Shown here: one piece after another, positions 1-8,135 of the stretch
Layout of the letters: every line of letters starts with the position of its first letter
Position numbering within the stretch: the first letter of the stretch is position 1
Assembly (NCBI GenBank): GCA_902381685.1
Contig: LR698958.1
Span: 1,870,833 to 1,934,832 of the forward strand
Length of the DNA stretch: 64,000 nucleotides
Origin: Lachnospiraceae bacterium
Lineage (GTDB): Bacteria > Bacillota > Clostridia > Lachnospirales > Lachnospiraceae
Direction of reading: 5' to 3'
Translations under genes and position numbers: made by a program
The notes under the pieces: model-generated
Seen by the model: only the letters and a program-made list of their open reading frames with translations
Databases searched by the model: none
Told to the model about the DNA's origin: nothing

Positions 1-1895
1 GACTGACCTGTCTGAATGGTTTTATTATCTAATGTAATTCCTACTGTCACATCTGGATTCATACGAAATACTTTGTTGTTTTTAAATGTCAGATTTTCTA
101 CACTTTCTGCTTTTACTACCGTATCCTCGTCCATATAGAATGTATTTCCCTCAATACTGATATTCTTATGAATCGGATTTGATGCATCAGGGAATTGTCC
201 TCCTTTTGTTACCGGGTGAATATATATTGCCGGTGCATATTCCCAACTTGTTCTTCCTATATCCTTTATATAAAAAGTGTTGTTTCTGATTTTCATATCA
301 CGGATAGGTCCTGACTCATACCAATCATTCGAGTCATTGGAAAGGAAAATGGTTGCCATAGACATATTGTGAAAAACATTGTTTTCAATAATGACTTCCT
401 TTCTTGTTGTACACAGTATACCTCTTGTAGGCACATTTCTGAATGTACAATTTCTAATAGTAACTTTCGGTGCATATGTTACATTTTCTGCCACATATTT
501 AGGTTGACCACCAATTTTATCCGATAGATTTTCCGGTAAATCTTCTTTAAATTTAATTTTCATTGTACGAAGATCGTTTCCATTTTCACCCGGATTGGAA
601 ATAACCTCCGCTACTTCATACTGTTTTTCTCCGTCTGTTGAAGACAGCAAATCTCTTGTGAAGAACTGAACCTTATCTCCTACATGATACTGTGGAAATC
701 CTCCCTGCTGATTGTGAATATACTTTAACTCTAATGTGTGAGAATCTATTCTTTTCTCTACCCTTGTAAACGTTCCATGCAAATTAATCGGGTCATCATG
801 TGTATTGGCAAAATTACAATTTTCAATTACAATTTCTCCTGAAGCACCTGATGCATGAATACCATCAGCATAACTCACTGTCAAATGTCCTGAATTTTCT
901 CTCGGCATAAGATTACAATCCTTGTAATATACATTTTCACTCATCTGAATGAGCCAGCCAAATCCATGCATAAAATGAACATTTACTTTTTCTGCACGGA
1001 CATTTTTACTCTCCCAAGTAAATGCACCTGCCGTTTCTCTTACAGCACTGCTTGCCAGTTCAAAAACCATTCCTTTTTCCTGCATGGCAGGACGTGTTAC
1101 AGCATAGTGAACTCTCACTTGATTATTTTCTAACTTTTCAATTTTAATTGCATTTTGAAACGGTCCCTGATTAGTATAATAATTTCTTGTCATCTCATCA
1201 TCAGGCTGGTATGCAACTACTGCATAGGAATTATGTATTCCTTTTTCCGTCCAATACGGTTGATTTGTATACGGGCTGTTTTCACTCTTCCAAAGAATCG
1301 TATTTCCTTGAATTTCATATGGGAAACAATTCGGAATATAAAAATCTGTGTAATCTCTTCCTCCACTTTTGCCCATATTTGTAACCGTCATCTCAGATAC
1401 AGTAGGAACTGCAAAATCCCACGAAAAATTATGCAAAGTAATATTTTCTGACTTTGCCACCGCTAAAGCCATCATATTTCCGTGCATCATAAATAAAGAA
1501 CCATTTCCCTCAATGGTAAGGTTCTTTTGCTCTTCGATTAAAATTCCGATTGTTTTTACCGGATTTTCAATACTGTTTGTATTAGAGGTATGATACTCCC
1601 TTTTCTGTGCCTTGTCTTTGTAAATATGGTATTCTCCTTTTGGAAAGTTCAATGTAACCTCTTTCTTTCCTCCGTCTGATACCTTTTTTGCTTCTTCTAA
1701 CGCTTTCCAAATTGCCTCAGCACTATCGTTGACTCCGGTTGGATCTGCACCAAAATCACGTACGTCAATTACAACACCGTTATTTTTCTTCGCACTTTCT
1801 TCTCCGTCCTTTGCCAAACTGACTGTCGGCTGAAGTAATAAAGCGAATATAAGCAGCAAACTCATAATTCTACTTCGTTTTCTGTTCTTTTTCAT
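1..1895 (-). CDS. Secreted GH110-like alpha-1,3-galactosidase, 3' end outside window
   Basis: About 631 codons are visible and the frame stays open to the window edge. The start ATG follows a GGAGG site, and residues 1-28 form a signal peptide (MKKNRKRSRIMSLLL...SLA). The body is a right-handed parallel beta-helix opening with VIDVRDFGADPTGVND, with many 'IENCNF'-type coils. A block reading ADGIHASGASG ... THDDPINLHGTF places one Asp 23 and 24 residues before an Asp-Asp pair. This matches my recollection of the acid Asp and base Asp pair (321, 344, 345) in Pseudoalteromonas GH110. GH110 enzymes remove terminal alpha-1,3-galactose from blood group B or Gal-alpha-1,3-Gal glycans, fitting a mucin degrader. 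Substrate is inferred; a related beta-helix glycosidase is the alternative. Confidence 0.72.
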   Translation of the reverse strand, partial: MKKNRKRSRIMSLLLIFALLLQPTVSLAKDGEESAKKNNGVVIDVRDFGADPTGVNDSAEAIWKALEEAKKVSDGGKKEVTLNFPKGEYHIYKDKAQKREYHTSNTNSIENPVKTIGILIEEQKNLTIEGNGSLFMMHGNMMALAVAKSENITLHNFSWDFAVPTVSEMTVTNMGKSGGRDYTDFYIPNCFPYEIQGNTILWKSENSPYTNQPYWTEKGIHNSYAVVAYQPDDEMTRNYYTNQGPFQNAIKIEKLENNQVRVHYAVTRPAMQEKGMVFELASSAVRETAGAFTWESKNVRAEKVNVHFMHGFGWLIQMSENVYYKDCNLMPRENSGHLTVSYADGIHASGASGEIVIENCNFANTHDDPINLHGTFTRVEKRIDSHTLELKYIHNQQGGFPQYHVGDKVQFFTRDLLSSTDGEKQYEVAEVISNPGENGNDLRTMKIKFKEDLPENLSDKIGGQPKYVAENVTYAPKVTIRNCTFRNVPTRGILCTTRKEVIIENNVFHNMSMATIFLSNDSNDWYESGPIRDMKIRNNTFYIKDIGRTSWEYAPAIYIHPVTKGGQFPDASNPIHKNISIEGNTFYMDEDTVVKAESVENLTFKNNKVFRMNPDVTVGITLDNKTIQTGQ

Positions 1896-2137
1896 AATAT
1901 TCCTCCTTTTCTTTACTTTTCATTTTGTATGTTTTTAATAATTTTTTCAATGTTTTTATCTTCTTTTTATGTTTTTCGTTGTTTTATACATGTTACTCCC
2001 TTTTATACTAAAAATTTCTTTTGTTTTTTGTATACTTTTACTATTAGGGGGAAATATAATGAACTGTAAAGAATAGAAAAGATTATGTATGCTTTCACAA
2101 AATATATTTTTTATTGTATCGGAAAATTGTGTACAAC

Positions 2138-2181
2138 AAAAAACTGCCCAAATCCCTTTTTCAAGGAACTTGACAGTTTTT
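2138..2181 (-). terminator. Rho-independent terminator
   Basis: Minus-strand stem AAAACTG/CAGTTTT followed by TTTTTTG. It lies downstream of the tRNA-Glu gene, behind a first terminator, and may be a back-up. Confidence 0.6.
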
Positions 2182-2186
2182 ATATG

Positions 2187-2229
2187 CTAAAAATGCCAAC
2201 CCCTGAAAATATTCAGATGCTTGGCATTT
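2187..2229 (-). terminator. Terminator of tRNA-Glu
   Basis: Minus-strand stem AAATGCCAA/TTGGCATTT followed by a T-rich tail, about 18 bases after the tRNA 3' end. Confidence 0.65.
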
Positions 2230-2246
2230 CTTTCTCATTTGTATAA

Positions 2247-2318
2247 TGACTCCAAGGGGAATCGAACCCCTGATTCCAGCGTGAGAGGCTAGCGTCTTAA
2301 CCGCTTGACCATGGAGCC
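2247..2318 (-). tRNA. tRNA-Glu (anticodon CTC)
   Basis: A 72-nt cloverleaf reads on the minus strand. The acceptor stem GGCTCCA pairs with TGGAGTC with one G-T pair, and the discriminator is A. The anticodon loop CTCTCAC sits on a five-pair stem and gives CTC, reading GAG. The T arm carries GGTTCGATTCC. The terminal CCA is not encoded, so it must be added after transcription. Confidence 0.93.
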
Positions 2319-2335
2319 GTTTTTCGTACTTGTAT

Positions 2336-2364
2336 ATTATAAAACATCTTTTCCTAATATGCAA
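2336..2364 (-). promoter_or_regulatory. tRNA-Glu promoter
   Basis: Minus strand: TTGCAT (-35, 2359-2364), 17-base spacer, TATAAT (-10, 2336-2341). It ends about 18 bases before the tRNA 5' end. Confidence 0.75.
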
Positions 2365-2411
2365 GTACAAATTTTGAAATCATTATTTTTTCTGAGACAA
2401 AAGAAAATATA

Positions 2412-2440
2412 TTGCACTTTTCTTATTTCCATTTTATAAT
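2412..2440 (+). promoter_or_regulatory. Promoter of a small plus-strand RNA
   Basis: TTGCAC (2412-2417), 17-base spacer, TATAAT (2435-2440), running into six TAA repeats (2437-2454). No plus-strand gene follows; a terminator lies about 100 bases on. Confidence 0.65.
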
Positions 2441-2446
2441 AATAAT

Positions 2447-2542
2447 AATAATAAGAGAGAACAACCGCCACAAGTGGTTGACCTTTGAGATTAAAAAGTA
2501 ACTGTCCACACGTTCGGTCAAAAACAGGGGCAGTTATTTTTT
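2447..2542 (+). ncRNA. Candidate antisense sRNA (type I antitoxin)
   Basis: A predicted transcript of about 96 nt runs from the preceding promoter to an intrinsic terminator. It has an internal stem CAACC/GGTTG (2462-2480) and a terminator stem AACTGTCC/GGGGCAGTT (2500-2535) followed by a T run. Its 3' end is antisense to the stop region of a tiny minus-strand hydrophobic ORF (2534-2623). A short RNA converging on a small membrane peptide gene is the usual type I toxin-antitoxin layout. Expression is inferred. Confidence 0.5.
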
Positions 2543-2623
2543 ATGCTTGTCTATGTAGGCAAGCAGTGTAATGATAAATATTCCAAAAGATTTCCACTCT
2601 TTTCTTATTTCATCATCGTCCAA
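2534..2623 (-). CDS. Possible holin-like type I toxin peptide (29 aa)
   Basis: With a TTG start the frame encodes 29 residues with the core SFGIFIITLLAYIDKHKK: one hydrophobic helix ending in a lysine-rich tail, like small Hol-Tox/Fst-type toxins of Firmicutes. Its 5' part overlaps the end of the symporter gene in another frame, so the first eight residues may be fortuitous and the true start is unclear. No clear promoter of its own is visible. It could be a degenerate remnant. The main support is the converging promoter-terminator unit on the opposite strand. Confidence 0.4.
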   Translation of the reverse strand: MDDDEIRKEWKSFGIFIITLLAYIDKHKK

Positions 2624-3975
2624 TATCCCTGAACGAAGATAAACAGCACAACAACCGGCAAAATAAATGTCAGATAAAATTTCACTGCCTTATTTTTCGG
2701 AAACTTCAATCCCGTTCCGGCATTTGCTTCTTTTAAGAAATTATCCCAGCCCCAGCCGTATCTTGTCACACAGAACAACAGGTAGACCAGTGAACCGAGC
2801 GGAAGAAGGTTATTGCTGACAATAAAGTCTTCCAAATCCATGATATTCTTTCCTGCGACTGTAAATCCCGCCCAGTCCGTCATTCCAAGTACGCACGGGA
2901 TTCCCAAAACAATAAGTAAAATTCCGTTAATCCATGTAGATTTCTTCAGAGACCACCCCCACAATTCTCTTGCGCAGGTAATAACATTTTGAAATACTGC
3001 AATAATTGTGGATAGCGCCGCAAACGTCATAAACAGGAAGAACAACGCTCCCCACAAACGCCCGCCTGCCATTTCATTAAATACATTCGGCAGCGTCACG
3101 AAAACAAGTCCCGGTCCTTCCCCCGGATTGATGCCGAAGGCAAAACATGCCGGAAAAATAATTAATCCTGCCATTATCGCCACACACGTATCCAGCAGTG
3201 TAACACTTATTGCCTCTCCCGCAAGTGTTCTCTCTTTTCCAATGTAACTTCCGAAAATTGCCAAAGCGCCGATACCGATACTGAGCGTAAAGAATGACTG
3301 TCCCATAGCCGCAAATACGGTTGTTCCAATCCCAACTTCTTTCATCTTACTCAAGTCCGGTTTTAAATAGAATGAAAGACCTTCCATCGCATTTGGCAAT
3401 GTCACCGCGCGAACAACAAGAACGATCATAATCAAAAACAGACTGACCATCATTGCTTTCGTAATCTTTTCCACCCCTTTTTCTAAACCTAAAGAGCATA
3501 CAATCAAACCGATAACAGAAATCACCAACATCCAAAATAACATTTCATTTCTGTTGGAAGTCAACGCCGTAAAAATTTCCGAAATTTTTTCCGCACCCGC
3601 TCCCGCAAATTCTCCTTTTGCCATCTTTACAAAATAGGCTACCATCCAGCCGCCTACGGTTGTATAGAACATCATCAGCAAATAATTTCCTGCGATGGCA
3701 AAATATTTATGTATATGCCACTTCGTTCCTTTCGGTTCAAGCACCTCATAAGACTTGGCGACACTTTTTTGGCTGGCTCTTCCCACCGCAAACTCCATAA
3801 TAACAATCGGCAAACCTAACACAAGCAGAAAGAACAGATAAATCAGCACAAATGCTCCGCCGCCATACTGTCCCGTAATATATGGGAATCTCCACACGTT
3901 CCCCAAACCGATTGCGCACCCCGCCGAGATCAAAATAAAACCTAATCTCGAAGAAAACTTTTCTCTCTTTTCCAT
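2605..3975 (-). CDS. Sodium-dependent neurotransmitter symporter (NSS/SNF) family transporter
   Basis: The 456-residue protein opens with FILISAGCAIGLGNVWRFPY, the hallmark TM1 of the NSS family. This segment holds the unwound substrate and Na+ binding stretch. About eleven to twelve hydrophobic segments follow, and the length fits bacterial LeuT/MhsT-type members. It likely imports an amino acid with sodium; the substrate cannot be read from sequence. It starts 14 bases after the stop of the upstream lipid kinase, so the two are probably cotranscribed. Confidence 0.9.
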   Translation of the reverse strand: MEKREKFSSRLGFILISAGCAIGLGNVWRFPYITGQYGGGAFVLIYLFFLLVLGLPIVIMEFAVGRASQKSVAKSYEVLEPKGTKWHIHKYFAIAGNYLLMMFYTTVGGWMVAYFVKMAKGEFAGAGAEKISEIFTALTSNRNEMLFWMLVISVIGLIVCSLGLEKGVEKITKAMMVSLFLIMIVLVVRAVTLPNAMEGLSFYLKPDLSKMKEVGIGTTVFAAMGQSFFTLSIGIGALAIFGSYIGKERTLAGEAISVTLLDTCVAIMAGLIIFPACFAFGINPGEGPGLVFVTLPNVFNEMAGGRLWGALFFLFMTFAALSTIIAVFQNVITCARELWGWSLKKSTWINGILLIVLGIPCVLGMTDWAGFTVAGKNIMDLEDFIVSNNLLPLGSLVYLLFCVTRYGWGWDNFLKEANAGTGLKFPKNKAVKFYLTFILPVVVLFIFVQGYWTMMK

Positions 3976-3989
3976 CTGTAATTTTCCCT

Positions 3990-4925
3990 CTATTCCTCTT
4001 CTTTTTCCTGCGGATATTCCATCAATGACGATTTACATTCCGCATCTACCATAATCTGTAACTCTTTTTGAGCATTTCTAATAACTACCTTATCATGCTC
4101 TCCCCCAAATTCTCCGTCAAGTGTCCAGGAGATTTCTTCCAGCGATTCAAATGTAACCTCTTTTGTCTTGAAGGAATACATATATTTTGAATCCTGCTGC
4201 TCCGAAACAAGGGCAAGAATAATCCCCTGCAGTTCCAGTGGGTTTTTCGGTTTCTTTATCAAAGTCGCCTCAAATTCCCCGTCATCAAACACGACCTTTT
4301 TCCCTACCATATTTTTAAATCCGCCCACTGACCGGGAATTTGTTACCATACCAAAAATAAACTCATCTTCAATAACTTCGCCATCGTGAGTCACCCGAAT
4401 ATTATATGACGGTATATTAAACAATCTCTTTGTTCCCTCCAAAACATATGCCAAATGACCGAGAACATTTTTTATTTCCTGTTTTGTCTGGTAGGAAACG
4501 TCCGTAAACAGACCAAATGCAGCAATATAAACAAAGATATCTTTATTGAAACGTCCCACATCACATGAAAATATCTCTCCGTTGACCGCAACGTCAGCCG
4601 CTTTTAACAGTTCTCTCGGAATATGAAGACTTTTGGCAAAATCATTCGTCGTCCCGGTAGGAATATATCCGATTGGAATTTTATTTTCTCTCTGCATCAT
4701 TCCTGTCACAACTTCGTCCAGCGTTCCGTCTCCACCGCTGCATACAAGCAAATCATAATCTCCCGTAAAATCTGCCACTTTTCTGTAACCGTCTCTATAT
4801 TTTTGTGTCGGATATACAGTCACTTCGTATCCCGCCTTCACAAAAATATCAAAAATATCAGATAATCTTGGTTTTAATAATCCTTTTCCTGCATTAGGGT
4901 TATAAATAAACAATAACTTTTTCAT
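3990..4925 (-). CDS. Diacylglycerol/lipid kinase family protein (YegS/DgkB type)
   Basis: The ATG at 4925 is preferred because GGAGG lies just upstream; an in-frame ATG at 4946 has no such site. The 311-residue product starts KKLLFIYNPNAGKG and has SGGDGTLDEVVTG and IGYIPTGTTNDFAKSL, the nucleotide-binding motifs of the DAGK catalytic domain, followed by the beta-sandwich domain. It probably phosphorylates diacylglycerol for phospholipid recycling. The acidic tail (QEKEEE) is unremarkable. It precedes the NSS transporter gene. Confidence 0.9.
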   Translation of the reverse strand: MKKLLFIYNPNAGKGLLKPRLSDIFDIFVKAGYEVTVYPTQKYRDGYRKVADFTGDYDLLVCSGGDGTLDEVVTGMMQRENKIPIGYIPTGTTNDFAKSLHIPRELLKAADVAVNGEIFSCDVGRFNKDIFVYIAAFGLFTDVSYQTKQEIKNVLGHLAYVLEGTKRLFNIPSYNIRVTHDGEVIEDEFIFGMVTNSRSVGGFKNMVGKKVVFDDGEFEATLIKKPKNPLELQGIILALVSEQQDSKYMYSFKTKEVTFESLEEISWTLDGEFGGEHDKVVIRNAQKELQIMVDAECKSSLMEYPQEKEEE

Positions 4926-4944
4926 GTTACCCTCCATATATTTC

Positions 4945-4976
4945 AAAAAAGATTGCGTCGAGACGCAATCTTTTTA
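4945..4976 (-). terminator. Terminator of the murB-rapZ-whiA-crh-like operon
   Basis: Perfect 10-bp stem AGATTGCGTC/GACGCAATCT with a 2-base loop, flanked by A and T runs. It starts two bases after the HPr-like stop codon. Confidence 0.88.
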
Positions 4977-4977
4977 T

Positions 4978-5235
4978 CTATTTTCCTGATACTAAAAGTT
5001 CTTTCATCTTCTCCGTTGCCATAGTCTCATCATCGCCATCTGCAACTACTGTTAATTCATCTCCTGTTGAAAGTTGAAGACTCATCATACCCATAATACT
5101 TTTAGCATTAATTTTTTTTGTTCCTACTTCAATAAAGACCTGACTTTTAAATTCGTTCGCCACCTGAACTGCCTTTGCTGTCACTCTTGCACAAATACCA
5201 TCTTCTGCCTGAATCGTCACCGGTTGCTTAATCAT
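4978..5235 (-). CDS. HPr-family protein with Cys in place of His15 (Crh-like)
   Basis: The 85-residue protein has the HPr fold signature, but the phosphocarrier motif GLHARP reads GICARV, so residue 15 is Cys. The regulatory site is kept: NAKSIMGMMSL carries Ser46. It therefore cannot act as an ordinary PTS phosphocarrier but could still be phosphorylated by HPr kinase. Bacillus Crh likewise lacks His15 and sits in the rapZ-yvcK-whiA-crh operon. The same neighbours are here, and the start overlaps the whiA end by 8 bases. A role in CcpA-type catabolite control is inferred. Confidence 0.82.
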   Translation of the reverse strand: MIKQPVTIQAEDGICARVTAKAVQVANEFKSQVFIEVGTKKINAKSIMGMMSLQLSTGDELTVVADGDDETMATEKMKELLVSGK

Positions 5236-6190
5236 AACGTACCTCCTTGTTTTCTCTGAGTTTATCGGCCATTTCGCCCAATTTCCTCAGACGGTGATTC
5301 ACTCCCGATTTTCCTATTGGTGTAGTGAGTAAATCCCCTAATTCCTTTAATGTTGCTTCCGGATATTCCAACCTTGTCAATGCCACATCTCGCAAGGCAT
5401 CAGACAGGTTTTCCAACCCGATTGTGTCGCGAATATACACAATATCTTCCACTTGTTTTACCGCTGCGGAAACAGTTTTATTAATATTCGCTGTTTCACA
5501 GTTTACTTTTCTATTTACTGTGTTACGCATATCTTTTATGATACGCACGTTTTCAAATTTCATCAATGCAACGTGTGCTTCTATGATATTAAGAAGGTCT
5601 GCAATCTGCGCACCTTCCTTGACGTATACAACATAAGATTTCTTCCGAAGTATCACTTTTGCATCTATCCCAAAACTATTCATTATCTTCTGCAATTGCT
5701 CGGCTTTCGCACGAACGGCACAGACAATTTCAAAGTGATAGGATTTCTCCGGGTCACTGATAGATCCCGATGCTAAAAAAGCACCTCTGATAAACGCTCT
5801 TTTACAACAATACTGTTGAACAATTACGTTTTTTACAATGGAAAGTTCCTCAAAAACTTCTCCATCTTTATTAATCAACTTCGTTGCCTGAAGCACCTTT
5901 ATTGCTTCTTCATGCTTTTTCACAATAATCCAATACGAAACACTCTGCCTGATGAGATTTTTTCGTATGGAAATTTCAGTTCTTATATTAAATGTTTTTT
6001 CCAGTAATGTAAAGCACTTTCTTGCAACAATCAGATTTTCTGTATGTATTTTTATTGCATAACGATTATTGCTGTCAATCATGACGCTGCCACACATGCT
6101 GATTAATGCAGAAATTTCCGCAATCTGACAATGTCTTGCCGTGCTTATCTGTCCGCCTAATTCCTCTTTAATTTCTCCCGAAAACGACAT
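5228..6190 (-). CDS. whiA: DNA-binding protein WhiA
   Basis: The 320-residue protein begins MSFSGEIKEELGGQ, typical of WhiA, with a degenerate LAGLIDADG-like fold (CKRAFIRGAFLASGSISDPEKSYHFEIVC). It ends with the C-terminal helix-turn-helix LKELGDLLTTPIGKSGVNHRLRKL. WhiA acts in cell division and chromosome segregation in Firmicutes and in sporulation in Streptomyces. It sits 13 bases after rapZ and overlaps the HPr-like gene. The yvcK gene usually found between rapZ and whiA in Bacillus is missing here. Confidence 0.95.
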   Translation of the reverse strand: MSFSGEIKEELGGQISTARHCQIAEISALISMCGSVMIDSNNRYAIKIHTENLIVARKCFTLLEKTFNIRTEISIRKNLIRQSVSYWIIVKKHEEAIKVLQATKLINKDGEVFEELSIVKNVIVQQYCCKRAFIRGAFLASGSISDPEKSYHFEIVCAVRAKAEQLQKIMNSFGIDAKVILRKKSYVVYVKEGAQIADLLNIIEAHVALMKFENVRIIKDMRNTVNRKVNCETANINKTVSAAVKQVEDIVYIRDTIGLENLSDALRDVALTRLEYPEATLKELGDLLTTPIGKSGVNHRLRKLGEMADKLRENKEVRYD

Positions 6191-6203
6191 TTGCCACCTC
6201 TAC

Positions 6204-7064
6204 TTACATTTTTCTGAGAGCATCTTTTTCAATATCGCGATGCTCAATTCTCACCCCATACTGATTTTTCTCTTTAAAATAATCGTATAAAGCATTTGCC
6301 AAAGTAACGGAACGATGTTTCCCTCCTGTACAGCCTATTCCGATAACCAGCTGATGTTTCCCTTCAGATATATAATTCGGTATCAAAAATTCGACCATAT
6401 CTTTCAATTTCTGTAGAAATATATCTGCTTTTCCATTACTCATCACATAATCCTGCACTTCTTTTTCATTCCCTGTTCTTGGGCGGAGTTCGTCTATATA
6501 ATACGGATTTGGCAAAAAGCGGACATCGAACACTAAATCAGCATCGTTTGGAATACCATATTTAAACCCAAAAGATACGACGGTGAGATATAAATTTTTG
6601 TATTCCTGATTATTCACAAAAATATTTTGTAATGCCTGTTTTAACTCTCTTGTCAGAAGAAGACTCGTGTCAATAATGTAGTCTGCCCTCTTCTTAATCG
6701 GCTCAAGAATCTCTCTTTCCTGCAATAAACCGTCCCCGATGCTTCCCTGTGCTGTCAGCGGGTGGTTTCGCCTCGTTTCCTTATATCTTTTAATCAACAC
6801 CGAGTCGCTTGCATCTAAAAACAAAATCTCGCAGGAAATTTCTTTTAACATCTCCTCCAACTCCGAAAATTCCTGCCCCCCGCGGATATCAAGCCCCAGC
6901 GCAATTTTGTTGAACTCCGGTCCCGGCACTTTTAATAATTCCGACAGTTTAGGAAACAGAGGAATCGGCAGATTATCTACACAAAAATATCCTACATCTT
7001 CCAAAACTTTTAATGCCGTACTTTTACCTGCTCCCGACATTCCCGTTACAATTACTACTCTCAT
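6204..7064 (-). CDS. rapZ: RapZ/YvcJ nucleotide-binding protein
   Basis: 286 residues. The Walker A motif GMSGAGKST is at the N-terminus, FCVDNLPIPLFPKL follows, and the C-terminal half holds IGIGCTGGKHRSVTLAN and the RVEHRDI-like end, all typical of RapZ. In Gram-negatives it is an RNase adapter for GlmS control; in Bacillus it binds UDP-sugar and influences competence. The start lies one base after the murB stop, so translation is probably coupled. Confidence 0.95.
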   Translation of the reverse strand: MRVVIVTGMSGAGKSTALKVLEDVGYFCVDNLPIPLFPKLSELLKVPGPEFNKIALGLDIRGGQEFSELEEMLKEISCEILFLDASDSVLIKRYKETRRNHPLTAQGSIGDGLLQEREILEPIKKRADYIIDTSLLLTRELKQALQNIFVNNQEYKNLYLTVVSFGFKYGIPNDADLVFDVRFLPNPYYIDELRPRTGNEKEVQDYVMSNGKADIFLQKLKDMVEFLIPNYISEGKHQLVIGIGCTGGKHRSVTLANALYDYFKEKNQYGVRIEHRDIEKDALRKM

Positions 7065-7065
7065 C

Positions 7066-7977
7066 TTAAAATTCTCCCAGTTTTTTCACTTCCGGCTCAA
7101 GCGTAACACCAAATTTTTCTTCCACTTTTACCGTCACCTCTCTCATTAATTCCACCACATCTTCTGCAGTTGCATTCCCTCTGTTAATAAGAAAACCACA
7201 ATGCTTTTCGGACACCTGCGCATCTCCGACACGGAAACCTCTAAGTCCTGCCTGCTCAATCAACTGTCCCGCAAAATGCCCCTCCGGTCTTTTGAATGTA
7301 CTTCCCGCGCTGGCATATTCAAGCGGTTGTTTTGTCGTTCTCTTCTCTCTGAGTTCATTCATATATTCTCTAATTTCTTTTGCATCTTTCTTTTCCAACT
7401 GTAAAACAGCTTCCAACGCAATGTAACCTCTTCTTCCAACAATACTTGTCCTGTATCCCAACTCTAATTCTTCTTTACTTAACGTGAGAAGTTCTCCTTC
7501 TCTTGTCAATACGGTCACTTCTTCCAGAACGTTTTTCATCTCGCCGCCATAAGCACCTGCGTTCATCACAACCGCACCGCCTAAGGTTCCCGGGATTCCT
7601 CCGGCAAATTCAAGACCCGTCAGCCCGTTCCTGCACGCTTCACTTGCCACTTTCACAAGCAAAGCGCCTGCCTGCGCTCTTATCTTAGTTCCCGACACTT
7701 CGATTTTATCCATCTGCTTATACAGGCGGACAATCACACCTCGAAAACCTTTATCTCCCACCAAAAGATTGCTTCCGTTTCCGAGCAGATAAAACGGCAT
7801 ATCCATTTCATTGCACAAACGAACAACTTTCTGTACTTCATCAACCGTCTCAGGGCAGACAAAACAGTCTGCCGGTCCGCCGATGCGAAATGTAGTGTGT
7901 CTGCTCATCGGCTCATCTGTAAAAACTCTTTCTTTATCTATAATTTCTGTTACTCTATCTAAAAATTTTCTATCCAT
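7066..7977 (-). CDS. murB: UDP-N-acetylenolpyruvoylglucosamine reductase
   Basis: 303 residues. FAD-binding motifs YLLGNGSNLLVGDKGFRG and GIPGTLGGAVVMNAGAYGGE are present, and ASAGSTFKRPEG provides the catalytic Ser region. It reduces the enolpyruvyl group to make UDP-MurNAc in the cytoplasmic part of peptidoglycan synthesis. It is the first gene of the murB-rapZ-whiA-crh-like operon. The promoter must lie in the short gap to the divergent CNNM gene, but no clear -35/-10 is seen on this strand. Confidence 0.96.
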   Translation of the reverse strand: MDRKFLDRVTEIIDKERVFTDEPMSRHTTFRIGGPADCFVCPETVDEVQKVVRLCNEMDMPFYLLGNGSNLLVGDKGFRGVIVRLYKQMDKIEVSGTKIRAQAGALLVKVASEACRNGLTGLEFAGGIPGTLGGAVVMNAGAYGGEMKNVLEEVTVLTREGELLTLSKEELELGYRTSIVGRRGYIALEAVLQLEKKDAKEIREYMNELREKRTTKQPLEYASAGSTFKRPEGHFAGQLIEQAGLRGFRVGDAQVSEKHCGFLINRGNATAEDVVELMREVTVKVEEKFGVTLEPEVKKLGEF

Positions 7978-8063
7978 ACCTGTCTCCTGTTATTTATACC
8001 CTATCTGTTATCAAAACATTTCTTTTCATGATACACTAATCCTCTTCTAAATTCAATGAACTC

Positions 8064-8092
8064 TTGCAAATTCGTAAAAAATACGTTATATT
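8064..8092 (+). promoter_or_regulatory. Promoter of the CNNM/CorC-type gene
   Basis: TTGCAA (8064-8069), 17-base spacer, TATATT (8087-8092). A TTG inside this -35 box is in frame with the gene, but it cannot be the translation start if this promoter is used. Confidence 0.65.
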
Positions 8093-8135
8093 AAAAATAC
8101 TATTTATTTTTAATTTAAGAAGGAGTGAAAAACAA

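Larger units (their letters stand above)
1896..2246. other. AT-rich intergenic leader of the GH110-like gene, plus tRNA terminators
   Basis: This stretch is very AT-rich. On the minus strand it should hold the promoter of the glycosidase gene, but no convincing -35/-10 pair stands out (a weak TTGAAA lies near 1950). Its right part holds two hairpins listed separately. No coding potential is seen. Confidence 0.5.

Noticed and set aside
2161..2370. 69-aa minus-strand ORF
   Set aside because: It runs straight through the tRNA-Glu gene and its terminator.
8064..8135. N-terminal extension of the CNNM-type protein from the TTG at 8064
   Set aside because: That TTG overlaps the -35 box; a TTG with a proper Shine-Dalgarno site lies at 8136.
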